A DNA stretch of 64,000 nucleotides, taken from Ctenosaura bakeri (Eukaryota > Chordata > Lepidosauria > Squamata > Iguanidae). Below the pieces are notes generated by a model. It searched no databases. It saw only the letters and a program-made list of their open reading frames with translations, and was not told where the DNA came from. The translations under genes and the position numbers were made by a program. Within the stretch, counting starts at the first letter, position 1; every line of letters starts with the position of its first letter. Positions 1 through 10,769 of the stretch are shown piece by piece. The stretch is taken from the NCBI GenBank assembly GCA_948474755.1, contig CAOLHI010002538.1, positions 1 through 64,000 of the forward strand, read 5' to 3'.

Positions 1-70
1 CTGCCTTTTTTTTCATTACACAAAATCACTCCTCTTAGCATCATCCCTCCTTATAACAGCAGACTTAGGC
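1..70 (-). other. Fragment of the defensin duplication unit (intron just upstream of a mature exon)
   Basis: These bases match the stretch at about 37035-37105, which in the intact - strand gene lies directly 5' of the mature-peptide exon. The mature exon of this unit should therefore lie just left of the window. Homology stops near base 70, where retroviral leader sequence begins. When the flanking unit resumes at 5930 it corresponds to about 37838, so roughly 0.7 kb of unit is missing here together with the provirus's 5' LTR. Confidence 0.6.
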
Positions 71-737
71 CCTTTTTGCATGTTACCCATTTACACTGCT
101 GGGCGGGGGTTCTCGTGTAAGAAGCCTCGGAAGGAATGCTGCCACTTCCCTGCTGCTTCCCTTCTGTCTGGGCTCCACAATTCCTTCCTGGTTGTACGAG
201 GGTTTGAAACATGAGTTCGTCCCACTAGTAGTTGTAGTAGTTACAGTGAAAGCGCGGGTGCATCCCGGCTGTGTAATTTTTGGGTGAGTCCCGATTTGCA
301 AGCAGACTAGGTGCGGGTGGTGATTCCCGACCTAGCACAGGGTTTTAGAAGGGTTGCCCCATGGTAGAAGAAGGCGTCCCTTACCCGAAAAACTGTTAGG
401 GATGGTTCAGTTTTGGTTCCTCGCCCCTTTTGCCCCACCGCTTGGCCAGGTGACACTGTAAGTTCCACTGGGTTTGTTTCCCCCCTTCAGGCAGGCGGAC
501 TACTCCTGGGGGTCCCCCTGGGTCTAGGTGACCTCCCTGTCCCTGAACTGTTTCCTCGTCCTTTTGTCCCCAGTGCTTGGGTGTACAAAAGTGACTTGTA
601 ATAGGCAGGCTGGAGATAGATTCTGCTCCCTCTTCCCTCACGTAGTTTCACAGAGTTCGTTGCCCTAGAATCCCCCCAGGGGTCCAGGTGATCCTACCCG
701 TCACTCCAGATCCTGGTCCTTTGTTTGGTAGTGAGAA
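71..737 (+). other. Retroviral leader / 5' untranslated region
   Basis: This stretch lies between the truncation point and the first gag ATG at 738. It is C/T-rich, with several CAG and CCCCAG steps that could be splice acceptors. No tRNA-complementary primer-binding site or LTR end can be recognised, so the exact 5' boundary is uncertain. Short reading frames on either strand show no family resemblance. Confidence 0.5.
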
Positions 738-2376
738 ATGGCTGAGAGCAGCAAAGTTGCAGTCAAAGATTTCATGCTAGAGAGGGATGTCGGAGGAAAA
801 TTGGAAAAGTGGGTCCTCGGCAAGGGGAAATGTCCCTGGAAGGAGTCCAGCTTCCAGATGGCTGACCCCTTCACCACACTAAGGGAGGCGTACGCTCGGG
901 CGCGCCAGACAAAGAACCCTTTCGGGCCAGCAAAGGTCTCTTTGGCCACTCGGGGGACTTTGCTTGACTGCCTGAGATGCCTCCAAAGCCCTGATAGAGA
1001 CGAGAGAGAAGCTAGCAGAGACAGAAAAGGAGAATGCCCGGCTCCAGGCCAAGATTGAGGCACCGCTCACGGACAAAGTAACGTTCACGTCCGTCTCACA
1101 GGCCTCCAAGCAGAAGCTTAGCAATGTCACCTTGCTGACTCAAAATTGGGAAGAGAAAGCCCACACCTTAGAGGCGGAGCTTGATTATGCCAGGTCTGCA
1201 GCCAAATTTATGGTAGGGCAAGCCAAGGAACAGCAAGAAGTTGTTAGCCACACCGCTTGCCTCAAGTAGATTGCAGCATTGAAGAGTCAACTCCACACGT
1301 GCAAGGCTTTGATTTCAGCCGTGTGCCCAGAGTTGCTCCCAACGTTTGCCAGTAACTTTTCTGGGGAGCCATTGCCGGAGGATGCTCTGGACACCCTTCC
1401 CCATAATCCAGACTGGATTGACCCTAAGGTCCCAGTCAACCCTGTTGAGACCCGGTCCATGACTAGGCGGACCACCCCCCTTGGCGAAGGCAGTTCAGAG
1501 AGGGCAGAGACCCAGGAGACGCAGGTCACTGAGACTAGGGTCCCCTGGCGAGCCACCCAGGCAAAGGCGATAGCTAACCAACTGGGTCCATTGAACAGGT
1601 CCAATGGGACCATGTGGTTAAATGCAGTGATCCGTTCCCATCCTATGGCCAATGGCCAGGACCTAACCCAGCTGGCTTGGCTTTGTATGTCCCCTTCCGA
1701 GCTCCCAACCCTTGAATCAGCTGTTGAGGCTCGAGGCCTGGTTAGGCTCAAGGCCCACAATTGGATGAGGGAGGTAGTTAGGATTTTGTGGCCCAGGCAG
1801 AGTGCAAGCGTGCTCTACGTCATGGAGCAACAGGGTCCTCGTGAGAATCCTGAGGCTTATGTGGCGCAAAAGCAGCTCCTCGCTATTCTGACCAAGAACG
1901 TCCCTTTGACGGCCCATGGATATGACTTTGACCATCTCAAGTTTAAGATGCTTCTTTATGGAGGTCTTAATCATGACACCAAAATGGCTCTCAGTTTGGT
2001 GGATCCAGCCACCACCAACTAGGAGGAATTTGGGAACAACCTCCGGCAGGTGGCAGCCCTGCTCCGTGAGGCTGGTTCCCTGAAACCTCCCACCAAACAG
2101 CACAGATGTGACGCCAGGAATTGGGAACCCATAATGGAAGTGACTTACTCCAATTATGTTCCCCATTCCCAGCACCGGAAAACAGCCCCGAATTCCATTC
2201 TGCAAGGGAATTGGAACTCACACCCTCCTCCCAGGCAGGACAAGAGGCAGTGGCAAGGTAGGGATTCCCGAGGACAGCCCAGCAAGGCAGGGAATCTCTC
2301 ACAGGAGCCCTTTGCCCCCAAACAGCCCTCAAACTCTCCCAGGGAGACCTCTGGCAGGTACGATCCCACCGCCTAG
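738..2376 (+). pseudogene. gag: gag pseudogene, provirus 1
   Basis: The reading frame opens at ATG 738 (MAESSKVAVKDF), shifts near 1040 and continues with a predicted helical, coiled-coil-like stretch to a TAG at 1267-1269. It is then open in one frame from 1279 to 2376, with an internal TAG at 2020-2022. The long middle piece carries the segment ENPEAYVAQKQLLAIL and, further on, LLYGGLN, both shared with the remnant at 24950-25219, so it is capsid-like Gag. The C-terminal part is rich in Pro, Gln, Ser and basic residues, as expected for a nucleic-acid-binding end, but no CCHC knuckle is visible. At least one frameshift and two stops make it non-functional. Confidence 0.75.
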
Positions 2377-3116
2377 ACGTACTCCTCTGATAATCTGGGG
2401 CATGCACAGGAGACTCGGACTGGACATGAGCCAGTTCGATGGGAGACCCACAATTGAGCTCCTGGATGCACTAGACAGGCATCTGCCACTGGGAAATAGC
2501 CAGCCTGTGAATGCGGTGACCAACGGTCCCCCTCCAGCTGGATATTGCCCTGACTTAGAGCTCTCAGGATAGGGGTGCCTTTGGTCCCGGGATCTCCCCC
2601 AGAGGATTGTGGCTCGACTACCACCCAAGAGATGGGGTAGATCTAGGGTGAAGACAGATACTAGGACCAATAGGGAAAAGACCCCTGCCACCCCTCCTGC
2701 AGACTCCGGAACAGCACCAAAAGTGCTGCTCCCTAACCTGAGAAGACAGGGTGAACCCACCCCAGATGCTATCCGTTTGACCAGATATGGTGGGGAGAAC
2801 CCAATCCAAACCCTTAATAAAACCCAAGTGCCCCAGGCACACCAGAGCTAAGCAGATTGCACCTCCTTCTGACTCAGCCCCAAGTGCGAATCCAGCCACC
2901 TCGGAGACAATAGTGCTTTCAGAGCACCGAGAAGGATCACACCAGGCTAAAGTTCAGGAGGAAGCGCCCACTAAATCTGTTATGACACAGGACGTTGCCA
3001 GCATGTGTGAGAGCCAGGAAAAGAACACACCACAAGTGGAAGCCAGCCCCAAGCTTCCAAAGCTCACCATTGTCCCTGCTCTGAGCCCTCGGTTAGAAAC
3101 CTGCAGTTTCCCCTGA
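2377..3116 (+). pseudogene. gag C-terminus and proline-rich linker, provirus 1
   Basis: After the gag stop the homology moves to another frame (to 2572). This contains an ELLDALDRHLPLG-like helix and SQPVN, which recurs at 25.7 kb and, more degenerate, at 15.8, 29.1 and 60.8 kb. From about 2600 to 3116 the frames encode low-complexity Pro/Ser/Thr/Glu sequence (for example VASMCESQEKN). The same linker occurs in provirus 2 (46676-46479, -). The family's aspartic protease (DTGT at 16.05 and 28.06 kb) is absent. In this lineage the linker appears to replace the protease and most of reverse transcriptase. Confidence 0.6.
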
Positions 3117-3527
3117 GATTTTCTTGAAACCTTGGCAGAGAGAGTCCATCCTCTCCATGCCTTGTTTCACAGGAATCCCACATTGAACTGGGGATTCGAA
3201 AAGCAAAAGGCTCCTGCCCAACCAGAGCACGGCCTAGTACAGGCACTCACCCTGGCACAGCCTGATTTGACCCCACATTCTCCCCTTTGCTGCAGTCCAT
3301 CAGGAGAGATTTCAACCACTGTAAGCCCCAAATGCCACACGGAGGCGGACATGGCTACTGCCTTCCCCTCCACAAAATTGTTCTGGTGCCAGCTGGCTTT
3401 CATGTTTAGTGGCACCCACAATATTGTGACTCTAGTGATTTTGAGAGGGGCCAAGACAGTTCATGGTTCTGTCTTCATCCTGCCATCCTGCCACCACATG
3501 CGATGCTTTAGGAGGCACTTGGATTAG
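3117..3527 (+). pseudogene. Short pol-like segment (RT thumb-like start fused to unrecognised domain), provirus 1
   Basis: The segment begins AERVHPLHALFHRN, resembling the RT connection region where other copies read VEKVHPLYVLLKKD. It then continues into sequence I do not recognise, including a GAKTVHGSVF motif. Related segments occur in provirus 2 (46459-45827, 210 aa, open) and at 26247-26528. RT palm, RNase H and integrase motifs are missing. The recurrence suggests a stable non-autonomous structure rather than a private deletion. The function of the C-terminal part is unknown. Confidence 0.6.
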
Positions 3528-5029
3528 ATGCCAGCCTCCACCTTAAATTGTAGGAATGGAAGGGTCAGCCAGTTGATCCCGCCTCTGTGGCAATCCCAGA
3601 GCCGGAAGATCCCAGTGCCCAACCACCCAATATGAGCACTCTATTTGCCAAACCTCCTTGAATCACAAGAAAGTGCCAACCGTTAATTTGTCTGAGACAT
3701 TTGTCTCAATTTACTAAGCATTCGACAATGGTTGAACAGCCATTATTTCAAGGGAATCGAGGAGGAGTGGCAACCCCTCCGAATCCCCAGTTATTGTAAA
3801 TAGTCCCGCCATGTACACAGTTCTGCTTGTTTTAGGATTTGTAGCATAGAAATAGTTATTCTTTTCTGTTCACTGTTTTGGGAGAAGACCTATGGTATGG
3901 CTATCCTGAGGTCCTACTGTCCTCTGAAGTACAACATGACTGGAGGGCCGACTTCTCCAGAGGTCTGGCCAGACCAGCCGCCACCTTAGGGTGACCAAGG
4001 TCTGTTCCAGTCACCCCTGCACTTACCCATGGTTAGAAGCTCTGCCTTGGCACTTCTGCTGTTAACAGCTGCTCCCAGCATCCCTGAGAAATTGGTTTTT
4101 CAGTCCCATATCCAACTCCCAATAGGCTTTGAGCCAGCAATTTGCATTTTGTATACACATTGGCTACTAACAATGTCAGTCTTCCACCAAAAAAAGGCTA
4201 CAGGTCAACAGCTCCAGAGAACCGGTACGACCTCTGGACCTGACCATCTCCCCCGGGCACCATGGGAGGGGTGACAAAGAAAGTTGCCGCTCCATCTGAT
4301 GGCATGTATTTGGAGAGTCCTGCATCCTCGACGACACCTGAGACTGTGAAGGGAAGTGACCACACAGCCTCCCGAATGTAAAAACAGACCTTTTGCCATC
4401 CTGCTACAGTTTGCTCACCCGAGAAGCCCAATGGACTGTTCCACACTCCTCAATCTGCAAAGCCTCCTGAACTTGCAGCAAGCCAGCTATGCTGACCCGA
4501 TTTGGACATTTTGTTGCTGTTCCTGCTCCGCTGCGCGGATGGACTCATGTTGCTCATTTGCTCTAGCTACAAGACTTTTCCTGTTTCGGGGGGGGGTGCA
4601 GAGACTTTTGCTTGCACTTCACCTCCCCCGGACTACGAACTCTCGTTCCATTATTCACATTGAACGTCTTGTTCCTTGGATTGCCTTCATTGCCAGACCA
4701 TGCATTGGATTTACAGTATTTCATTGATTATTTCATTTTGTGTTGCGATATTGCCTTTCTCCATTGGCGGGAGAGTTCTTTCATTGGTTATCACTCATCA
4801 TTTACTGCTGTTGTTTATTGTTGTGTGAATGTGTTTAGGTATAGGTTTTAGATAGGAATGTTTTTGTAAGATAGAAACTCTTCGTGCTCCCTGCAAAAAT
4901 CCCCGTGGTCCATGGAGTGATACGACCATTGAGCCTGTAGACCCCTATTTGGCGCTAAAATTGATTTAATATGGTTAATTGGAAAATGTTCGATATTGTC
5001 CCAAATCACACATTTTTGGGGGGGGGAGT
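3528..5029 (+). other. Remnant 3' half of provirus 1, env deleted, ending in a polypurine tract
   Basis: Homology to the reverse strand of provirus 2 holds from 3540 to about 3790 (corresponding to about 45960-45700). It skips the whole env and returns at about 4080-4420 (corresponding to about 43000-42750). The segment ends in a G-rich polypurine tract (about 5018-5029) directly before the LTR. Small frames here (4356-4727, 4612-4851) have no recognisable domain and are probably chance openings in a 3' untranslated region. Confidence 0.65.
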
Positions 5030-5929
5030 TGTTCCTGCATTTGCTAGCATGGATATGGGGATGCTGGATATCATTTTGATATCAATAATTTGATTCTCTT
5101 CTACCACCCCTCTCCACCCCTCTCCTGGACAAGCACAGTACTAGGCTCAGCCACTAAACGCTGCAATATCCCAAAACAATGCAGGCAGGCCAGAAATAGC
5201 CAGATCACTGCTTTAGGAGACCTCTCTGCAAACACCCCCATTATGTATGCACGCTGTTTACAAAGGACTCCCTGCCCTGAGCAGGCAACTTGGCAATCTG
5301 AATACCCACAAGCCAAGCACTGAGCATTTGCATACAGTCTACCTTTTTGATAATTCGGACTTAACTCAATCAGGCTAAATTTTGACCTTTCCAAAGCTTT
5401 GTCCCGCTCCCAAAACTCATTGTTTTCCCCAGGTACGGCACAGCCTGCAGTTACATTTCTCCCTATAAAAATCCCTGATTCTGAGACCTTCCTCGGATCA
5501 CTCCAGACTTCCATCCCGCCTTGCTGCTGCTTGGTTTGGTGAGCTGTCCCCTCAGTACCACGTACTGAGACTCCATATCACCGAACTCAATTTGCAGACT
5601 ACCCAGGCTTCAGGACAGGTGTCATATCACCCAATTCTACAATCCCTCTCAAAAATCCCTCTATGCCACTCCAACCTTTATTTTTCTTAGTTACTTGTGT
5701 GAGTGTGTTGCATACACCGTGTGTCTGTATTTAATAAAATCTCAATTATTCTTATAACTTGGTTTGCTTCTTGGCTTAGCCTGACACCATAGACATTGGG
5801 TAAAAGATTCCGCTGTGTTGCCTTGCCTCTCACATTGCTAGCTTGTGCTCTCAGCTAATTTCCCCAAACTTAGTTAATGGTGAGCACATTTAGGTGTCCC
5901 TCCTGGGACCCCCAGTAAACAGGGTAACA
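5030..5929 (+). repeat. 3' LTR of provirus 1
   Basis: The 900-bp LTR starts TGTTCCTGCATT after the polypurine tract and ends CAGGGTAACA, matching the ends of the other copies. It contains CCCTATAAAAATCC (about 5460-5473) as a TATA box and TTTAATAAAATC (about 5729-5740) as a polyadenylation signal. No 5' LTR partner is in the window. Immediately after it the defensin unit resumes. Confidence 0.9.
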
Positions 5930-7451
5930 ATCAGTTCTTCTAATCTACGGAGGCTCCCTTGGAACTGTTTGTATATGCACTGCTAGGAAATACTGCTGTG
6001 GGGGGAGTGTTTAGCTGAATGAAAGACCTTGCAAGCAGCACAGGAGTGGTCAGTCCCAAATGAGCTTCTGTACAACCATCATGCTCCCTAAAGTATGGTA
6101 CATGCCCCCTGCTTTTCAACCAGTTCTATTTTCTGATAGTGTTCCAGTCCCTAGCCTATCAGATAAGAAGAGGGGGGAGCCTGTAGATAAAAAAATGAAA
6201 ATGAATTCAATAGTCTCCAGAATCCTGTTGTTGATTTACACACACATCAGTGCTCTTACAAAAGTCCATGAGCATATTTATAACCAGTTCCACACTCCTA
6301 ATGAATCAATTCGCACACTGCAGGCATTGAGAAAGAGTTATGTACCACCCCAGAATGCACAACTGTAAAGTTGGAATCCTGCTAGTTATGCTCAACTCAA
6401 GCAAACCCTGAGAATGAACTGTTAAATGGAGAATCAACACAGAAGTAAATCCTTTTGATTCAATGACTTTGCTCTTAGGAGTAACATGAAATGGTGATGC
6501 TTGTGGAATTCCACTTAAGTAACAAGGAAACAGACTCTGTCCGTTGGATAATGGGCCCCAAAAGTGCAACTACCTATGTAAGTGAACTTAGGCAAGTGTA
6601 GAGCACCAACAGGATCCTGGCACGTGTAGCTATACCATTGAGCAGAAAAATCTGGGACTTATGGGCATGTCTCTGCCAAGGGCTTAGTCATCCATCTCAA
6701 AAGTGGTGGTGGACTTAAAAGTACTTTTTCAAGATTTTTTTTTTTAGTCTATCTTCCTCCACAAATGGGTCTCAAAGCAGATAACTTAGGATATTAATAG
6801 CTTTATCTATATTGCTTATCACATGCGTTTGTTAATGGTGTGAGTATTCAGAGCTAACTTTAAGTAATATGGGCCAAAAATGAGGTGATGTTGGGACAAA
6901 GATGTTGGGAGCAAAACAACAGAAACACATTTGGTTGCAAGAATTCCAGGGTCCAGAACTGAGTGAGGGCTTCAGTGGATTACGGGCTCCTGATCAATAA
7001 AGGGAACACCACCATGAAACCATACAGTTGCAAGGGACCTCAAGGACCGTCACATCTAATCCCCTGCCACACAGGAGTACACAACCAAAGCACTCCTGAG
7101 AGATGATCACCCAACATTTGTTTCAAGTCCTCTAAGAACAAGAGACTTCCACACTCGGTGGAAGTCCATTATATTTACTCTTTGGATGACCTTTCTAATG
7201 TTTAGAAGGAATCTTTTCTCTTGGAGTTCGGATCCATTATTTTGTGCCCTTGTCTCTTGAGCAACAGAAGAAAACTTTGCTCCATCTTCTATATGACATC
7301 GTTTTAGATATTTAAGGTGACTACTGAGTCACCTTTCAATCTTCTCTTCTGCAGGCTAAACACACACAGCTCCCTAAGCCATTAGAACAGACATCCAAGC
7401 TGCACCCTTCCTCGCATTTCCCATTTAGCCAACGTCTACAAGACACCTTAC
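5930..7451 (-). other. Intron 1 of defensin unit A (- strand)
   Basis: This stretch matches, on the opposite strand, the intron of the + strand gene (12072 to about 13560) and also about 37840-38870 of the other - strand gene. It is therefore the intron downstream of the signal exon at 7509-7452. The provirus at 71-5929 separates it from the expected mature exon, which would lie left of the window. Reading frames in it are not conserved among copies and look non-coding. Confidence 0.7.
7000..7385 (-). repeat. CR1 LINE 3' fragment in defensin intron (unit A)
   Basis: Read on the - strand it follows the CR1 ORF2 C-terminal and 3' pattern: a Leu/Arg-rich LRRLRGD-like start, then GATGTCATAT, then the diverged GGGGATTAGATG tail. 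The same diverged copy sits at the same place in the units at 12170-12520 (+) and 52470-52800 (-), so it was inserted before the duplications. Confidence 0.75.
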
Positions 7452-7509
7452 CTGGAGCAGTCATCAACACCAAGAACAGGAAAGCTGAAAAGATGGTGAA
7501 GATCTTCAT
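7452..7509 (-). CDS. Beta-defensin signal-peptide exon (unit A), partner exons outside window
   Basis: The exon runs from ATG (7509-7507) to a GTAAGG donor beginning at 7451 and encodes MKIFTIFSAFLFLVLMTAP plus one base of the next codon. This is a typical beta-defensin hydrophobic secretion signal ending in a phase-1 intron. It differs from the unit C exon at 1 of 58 positions and from unit B at 2 of 58. A TATA box lies about 100 bp upstream. The mature exon should lie left of the window, beyond a 5.9-kb provirus in the intron, so whether the gene is still expressed cannot be judged. Reading through the donor stays open to 7336 (69 aa in total); see findings. Confidence 0.75.
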
Positions 7510-7607
7510 GGCTGAAAAATAGGGCTGTTGTTTAAGAAGCACCAAAATGAAGAGACAACCAACAGGAGATTATCTGAGGAGCTGAAGAAATGACTGAAAG
7601 CTCTCAG

Positions 7608-7633
7608 TATTTATAGGAGAATTGTGTGATTGG
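7608..7633 (-). promoter_or_regulatory. TATA and CCAAT boxes of defensin unit A
   Basis: On the - strand a CTATAAATACTG box (about 7607-7617) lies about 100 bp upstream of the ATG, and GACCCAATCAC (about 7628-7637) lies about 10 bp further upstream. Unit B has the same arrangement. In units C and D the TATA is kept but the CCAAT core is altered. Confidence 0.7.
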
Positions 7634-7859
7634 GTCACAGGCTCTGGACACTTGTAGGTGTCGGTTGAGGTTTTGCTGCAATTTGTGCCCAGGAATAATT
7701 GCTATGCAAATAGATTGCTAGTCAATTGGGAAAAGGTTGTCAGGAAGCTGTTGCCGAAAACAAATCTGCATGTATTGCAGGAAATTATTCAGAATAGGCC
7801 TGTGAATGGGCATCATAGGAACATTGGTAAAGGACACACGGTTAAGCAGAAAAAATGAA

Positions 7860-8040
7860 ATGTGCAAATGCAGAATCTAGGAGTCGTAGCAGACTACAGG
7901 CTAAATGTGTAGCAACATGGTGATGAAGCACCCAAAAGGCCCATGAGCTTCTGGGCTGCCTGAACATAATTATAGTGTCCCAACTGAAGAAAGTACAGGC
8001 TCTAATCTACTTCAATTGCTGCAATGTGATTTCAATGTGT
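7860..8040 (+). repeat. CR1 ORF2 fragment upstream of defensin promoter (unit A)
   Basis: The stretch reads like a CR1 ORF2 segment (GTGATGAAGCACCCAAAAGG, then CTTCTGGGCTGCCTGAACA), in the opposite orientation to the defensin. The same fragment precedes the promoters of units B (-), C (+) and D (+), placing its insertion before the duplications. The defensin promoter and first exon are thus bracketed by two CR1 pieces in opposite orientations. Confidence 0.65.
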
Positions 8041-8097
8041 AAAAGCAGGTTGCACTCAATTATCCCTCAGCAGTGGGAGAGGAGCTTTTGTTCACAG

Positions 8098-8994
8098 TGT
8101 TACCCTGTTTACTGGGGGTCCTGAGAGGGAAACTTAAATGTGCTCACAATCAAACAAGTTGGGGAAATTAGCTAAGAGCACAAGCTAGCAATGAGAGAGG
8201 CAGGGCAATGCAGTGGAATCTTTTACCCAAGGTCTACGGGGTCAGGCCACGCCAACGAGCAAACCGGAGTCTACGAATAATTGTGATTTTATTAAATACA
8301 GACATGCAGTATATGCAACACACAATCACACAAGTAATTAAGGAAAATAAAGGTTGGAGTAGTATAGAGGGATTTTTCAGAGGTACAGTTGATTTGGGTG
8401 ATATGAAACCTGTCCTGAAATCTGGAAGAATAGAGAGTGATGCTGGGGTGCAATGTAGCTCAGCACTTGGGGCTGAGGGGAAGCTCGCCAAGCAAAGCAG
8501 CAGCAAGGCAGTCTGAAACTCAGGAGCAATCTGAGGATGGTCTCGGAATCAGGGAATTATAAGGAGAAATGTAACTGCAGGCTATGCCGTACTTGGGGAA
8601 AACAATGAGTTTCAGGCATGAGACAAAGCTTTGGAAAGATCAAAATTTAGCATGATTAAGTCCGAATTGACAAAGAGGCAGCCAGTATGCAAATGCTCAG
8701 TGCTTGACAGTTGAGCATTCAGCTAGTCAAGTTGCCTGCTCAGGACAGGGAGTCCTTTGTAAACTGTGTGCATACATAATGAGGGTGTTTGCAGAGAGGT
8801 CTCCTAAAGCAGTGATCTGGCTATTTCTGGCCTGCCTGTATTGCATTGCAGCCTTTGATGGCCGAGCCTAGTTCTGTGCTTGTCCAGGGGCCTCACAAAC
8901 ACATGGAAAAGGATGGAGGAAGAGAGCCAAATTATTGATATCAAAATGATATCTTTATGCTATTATCTCTAAGGAGGCCTAACCTGCAGTAACA
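8098..8994 (-). repeat. Solo LTR, - strand
   Basis: The plus-strand ends TGTTACCCTG and CTGCAGTAACA are the reverse complement of the family ends, giving 897 bp with no internal region attached. Flanks are ACAG and GCAG, an imperfect 4-bp duplication. It lies just upstream of defensin unit A. Confidence 0.88.
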
Positions 8995-9600
8995 GCAGCA
9001 TCACCATAAGTCAACGACAACTTGATGACAATCGACAACAAGGCAGCCAGAAAGAAGAGTTTCGGGGGGCAAGCACAACAAAATTTTGTAGTAGTTTGAA
9101 CAGTGAACCATTACAGCAAGGGTGGGCAACAGCCAGGGACTGGGGACACAGTAGGCTTCTATGGGATGTTAGAGGACTAACCCTATCACCATTCTGCATT
9201 CTACTGCATACCATTTTTTTTAAAAAAAAATCCAGATTATACTTTTGGGTCCAAGCAACTTTCCATACTTTGAGGGAGCAGTCCTCTGCTTTCCTTTAGA
9301 CCTAGAACAATTTATATATATATATAAATGAAATGAATTAAAATGGCCCAAGAGACCCAAAACAGGGAAATGGTCCCACACTGTTTCAAAAGAAAAATTG
9401 AAATTGTAGCAAATTGGGGAAGACTGTGGGCCTTAAAAATGGACTTGGCAGTCACCTGTTAGTGGTGGGATCTGCTGTTCCACAGCTGTGCATTGTGGCA
9501 AAATAAGGACAATGGGGAAAACTACAGCCAGCAAAAATCTATTTGGGACTCACAAAAAGGAAATGTAACCAGGTTGGCCAGAATAACTGTTTAAAAATCT
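8995..9600. other. Unassigned spacer
   Basis: No gene or family-level repeat is recognised. A short (TA)n run lies at about 9312-9327. The matching interval of the other half of the inverted repeat (about 10870-11337) does not align here, so this part of the left arm seems to have been replaced. Confidence 0.3.
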
Positions 9601-9990
9601 GTTTTAGGTAATGCATTTGTTAGTCCAATTCAAGAAAGGGAAAAGTGTCGGAACACCTTTAGGTGTGACTAGCGGCCACATGAAATTTGCAGTATCACAG
9701 TTCAGGCACCCAGCAACCAATCCCCAGGGAAGTGTTTCAAGGAAGCCAAATTGAAATCGACTATTGACACACTTTGAAGATGAAGACATCTGTGTTAAAA
9801 GGGACTCATCTCTGTTGCCAAAAAACCTGAAAATCTGGTGCATTTACTGTAGATGTTCAAGCCCAGAGTGATGAATAGCAACTATACAACTTTCATTGAT
9901 GCAAATGAAGCCACAAAGTTCACTCACTCCATCTGTGTCTCCTTTACTAGATTGCATGTGTTGCAAAGCACAGCTGTAGAGTATTGAAAA
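9600..9990 (+). repeat. Duplicated segment upstream of defensin units
   Basis: Sequence around the CTATTGACACACTTTGAAG core recurs at about 55575-55860 in the same orientation and at about 10770-10890 inverted. It is part of the long upstream portion of the defensin duplication unit. No reading frame is conserved. Confidence 0.6.
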
Positions 9991-10079
9991 GTATCTCAGT
10001 TTGTCTAGCACTGTTTTATACTTCCACTTTTTATCTTCTTTTTATCTTTCATTTTTCCTTTTCTTCTTCTGGCAGAGAA

Positions 10080-10765
10080 AAAATGGAATGCACAAATATA
10101 CAATGGGGGACACATGGCTGGCTAACAGGACATGTGAAAGGGATCTAGCAGTCTTAGTGGACCACAAGCTAGTCAGCAGTGTAATGAAGCAGCCAAGAAA
10201 GCCAACGGCATTCTTGGTTGCATCAATAGGAGCATGGTATCTATATAAAGAGAGGTAATGGTACCACTCTATTCTGCTTTGGTTCTGGGCACCTCATTTC
10301 AAGAAGGATATAAACAAGCTGGAGTGTGTCCAGAAGAGGGCAACCAAATTGGTGAAGGGTCTGGAAGCCATGCCCTATGAAGAGTGGTTTAGGGAGCTGG
10401 GGATGCTTAGTCTACCGAAGACAGGGTTAAGAGAGGACATGATACCCATGTTTAAATATTTGAAGGGATGTCATGTTGAGGAGGGAGCGGGCTTGTTTTC
10501 TTCTTCTCAATAGACTACGACTAGGAGCAATGGATTCAAACTGCAGGAAAAGAGATTCCACTTAAACCGCAAGTAGAACTTCCTGATATCCAGAGCTGTT
10601 CGACAGTGGAATATGCTGCCTCAGTGGAGTGTGGTGAAGAATTCTTTGGAGGTTTTTAAGCAGAGGCTGGATGGCCATATATGTTGAGAGTGCTTTGAGG
10701 GTGTTCCTGAATAGTAGGGGATTGGACTGGCCCCTGGGGTCTCTTCCAACTCTATGATTCTATAA
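10080..10765 (+). repeat. CR1 LINE 3' end
   Basis: The fragment starts in ORF2 (GDTWLANRTCERDLAVLVDH), continues through the C-terminal block and ends with the CR1 tail TCCAACTCTATGATTCTATAATTC. Stops and frameshifts are present. It occupies the centre of the head-to-head inverted repeat between units A and B. Confidence 0.85.
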
Positions 10766-10769
10766 TTCA

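Larger units (their letters stand above)
71..5929 (+). mobile_element. 5'-truncated endogenous retrovirus (provirus 1)
   Basis: The element runs leader, gag, a proline-rich linker, a short pol-like segment, a 3' region, a G-rich polypurine tract at about 5018-5029 and a 3' LTR (5030-5929). No 5' LTR or primer-binding site is visible. The env present in provirus 2 is deleted here: homology drops out after about 3790 and resumes near 4080. All coding regions carry stops or frameshifts, so it is a dead copy. It belongs to the LTR family found throughout this window, and it lies in the intron of the - strand defensin unit whose exon 1 is at 7509-7452. Confidence 0.85.

Noticed and set aside
79..86. 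TGTTACCC near the left edge as the start of a - strand LTR
   Set aside because: Only eight bases match and the next sequence diverges at once from every LTR copy.
413..1130. Frames 396-641 (-), 701-1063 (-) and 879-1130 (-)
   Set aside because: They are antisense shadows of the leader and gag of provirus 1.
4356..4851. Possible accessory gene between the env deletion and the 3' LTR of provirus 1
   Set aside because: The frames are not recognisable in the matching 3' region of provirus 2 and show no domain or start context.
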